64,000 nucleotides of DNA from Microbacterium paraoxydans (GTDB lineage Bacteria > Actinomycetota > Actinomycetes > Actinomycetales > Microbacteriaceae): NCBI RefSeq assembly GCF_020524545.1, contig NZ_JAIVLG010000004.1, positions 310,001 to 374,000 of the forward strand, read 5' to 3'. The translations under genes and the position numbers were made by a program. Position 1 is the first letter of the stretch. Each line of letters begins with the position of its first letter. Positions 63,192 to 64,000 of the stretch are shown in pieces. Under the pieces are notes generated by a model. The model ran no database searches. It was not told the origin of the DNA and was given only the letters and a program-made list of their open reading frames with translations.

Positions 63192-64000
63192 ATGGGGTCA
63201 AAGGCGCGGACCGTCCTGCACGCAGTGCTTGTCGTGACGCTCATGTCGGCTGCTCTGAGCGCCTGCACGCCGACGCCTCAAGGTGGCTCAGCCGGCGGCG
63301 CTCCGGGGGAGGTCTCGACGGTCGTCGAAGGCCTCGCCGCGCCGTGGTCCATCGCTTTCCATGAGGGAGCGGCGCTGATCAGCGAGCGCGACACGGCGCG
63401 GGTTCTGGAGGTCTCGGACGACGGGGATGTGCGGGAGATCGCGGTGCTCGACGGTGTGGAGCCACGAGGCGAAGGAGGTCTCCTGGGGATCGCCGTCCAC
63501 GATGGATGGCTCTACGCCTACTCGACGGCGGCGGACGAGAACCGTGTACAGCGGTTCCTCCTATCCGGCTCCCCGGGATCGCTCGAGCTCGGTGAACCTG
63601 ACACGGTTCTGTCGGGACTCGCGGCCGCGACGAATCACAACGGAGGCCGCATCGCGTTCGGGCCGGATGGCATGCTCTACATCACCGTGGGTGACGCCGG
63701 AGATCGCGAGAGGGCGCAGGACGAGACGAGTCTTTCGGGGAAGATCCTCCGCCTCTCGCCGGACGGTGGTGTACCCGAGGGCAACCCGATCGACGGCTCG
63801 CCCGTCTACAGCCTCGGTCACCGCAATCCGCAGGGGCTGGCCTGGGACGATCGGGGCACGATGTACGCGAGCGAGTTCGGCCAGGACGCCTGGGATGAGC
63901 TGAACGTCATCGAGGCAGGCGGCAACTACGGTTGGCCGGAGGTGGAGGGCGTCGGAGACCGTGGCACCTTCATCGATCCGGTGCAGCAGTGGGCCCCAGA
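63192..64000 (+). CDS. Lipoprotein PQQ-type sugar dehydrogenase, N-terminal part (runs off the right edge)
   Basis: About 269 residues are present and the C-terminus is outside the window. A lipoprotein signal (TVLHAVLVVTLMSAALSAC, lipobox LSAC with the modified Cys at about 24) predicts anchoring on the outer face of the membrane. The mature part is a glucose/sorbosone dehydrogenase beta-propeller. It shows GLAAPWSIAF-like sequence, EGGLLGIAVH, NHNGGRIAFGPDGMLYITVGDAG, GKILRLSPDG, GHRNPQGLAWD and EFGQDAWDELNVI. The cofactor would be PQQ; the sugar is unknown. ATG 63192 has AAGGAG upstream, with TAGCCT at 63153-63158 as a possible -10. Confidence 0.92.
   Translation, partial: MGSKARTVLHAVLVVTLMSAALSACTPTPQGGSAGGAPGEVSTVVEGLAAPWSIAFHEGAALISERDTARVLEVSDDGDVREIAVLDGVEPRGEGGLLGIAVHDGWLYAYSTAADENRVQRFLLSGSPGSLELGEPDTVLSGLAAATNHNGGRIAFGPDGMLYITVGDAGDRERAQDETSLSGKILRLSPDGGVPEGNPIDGSPVYSLGHRNPQGLAWDDRGTMYASEFGQDAWDELNVIEAGGNYGWPEVEGVGDRGTFIDPVQQWAP

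Overview
This 64-kb window is a stretch of chromosome from a high-GC Gram-positive actinobacterium. The gene content and order point to the family Microbacteriaceae, probably Microbacterium or a close relative. That is an inference from blocks such as sigA, a topoisomerase IV pair, sepH, DUF4193, DUF3093, dut, DUF3710, DUF3159, acnA and dxs, from a glnA2-glnE pair, from SEC-C, DUF4191 and DUF3000 proteins, and from GTG-rich start usage. Gene density is high. I see no insertion sequence, prophage, CRISPR array, rRNA or tRNA. No stretch over 300 bases lacks a gene except 3399-3948, which holds the RNase P RNA.

Layout. 1-3.4 kb: the N-terminal part of an aldo/keto reductase, a SEC-C protein, a coiled-coil zinc-ribbon protein and a family A DNA polymerase. 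3.4-3.8 kb: rnpB. 3.9-14 kb: a DUF1275 membrane protein, polyphosphate glucokinase, then the nitrogen genes (glnA2, glnE and, further on, the main glnA), with a lipid kinase, an AI-2E-type permease and an RDD protein. 14.3-16 kb: a divergent RimB-like protease and RimK-RCK_C pair. 16-18.4 kb: DUF4191 and a membrane-anchored pseudokinase-like protein. 18.4-23.1 kb: sucB, lpd and pepA on the minus strand. 23-26.3 kb: a PAC2 protein, sigA and a CofE-like protein. 26.3-29.2 kb: an ATP-grasp protein facing two translationally coupled alanine racemase-like genes. 29-39 kb: topoisomerase IV, a phosphodiesterase, sepH and the dut group. 39-44 kb: acnA and dxs. 44-51 kb: a TetR-controlled FAD enzyme and lipid kinase cluster. 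51-58 kb: a fatty-acid beta-oxidation pair, ribonuclease D and DUF3000, a hydrolase, and sufE with a rhodanese. 59-64 kb: zapE, amt, a MazF-like protein, a membrane protein, a GIY-YIG protein and the start of a lipoprotein sugar dehydrogenase.

How the genes work together. Nitrogen metabolism is the clearest regulon. Sequences matching the actinobacterial GlnR box lie upstream of both glnA and amt, and glnE encodes the enzyme that adenylylates glutamine synthetase. Central carbon metabolism is represented by acnA, sucB/lpd and ppgK. Many start codons sit 6-8 nt after a TANNNT hexamer, which predicts widespread leaderless transcription.

The strongest candidate for an undescribed system is the coupled racemase pair at 27429-29170. 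One protein keeps the C-terminal domain with the catalytic tyrosine but has lost most of the barrel and the PLP lysine. The other keeps the barrel and lysine but has lost the tyrosine-bearing segment. Together they could form one composite active site. Secondary candidates are the RimK-RCK_C/RimB pair, the pseudokinase-like protein, and the alkyl-DHAP-synthase-like/GlpD/lipid kinase/GMC oxidase cluster under a 21-bp operator.
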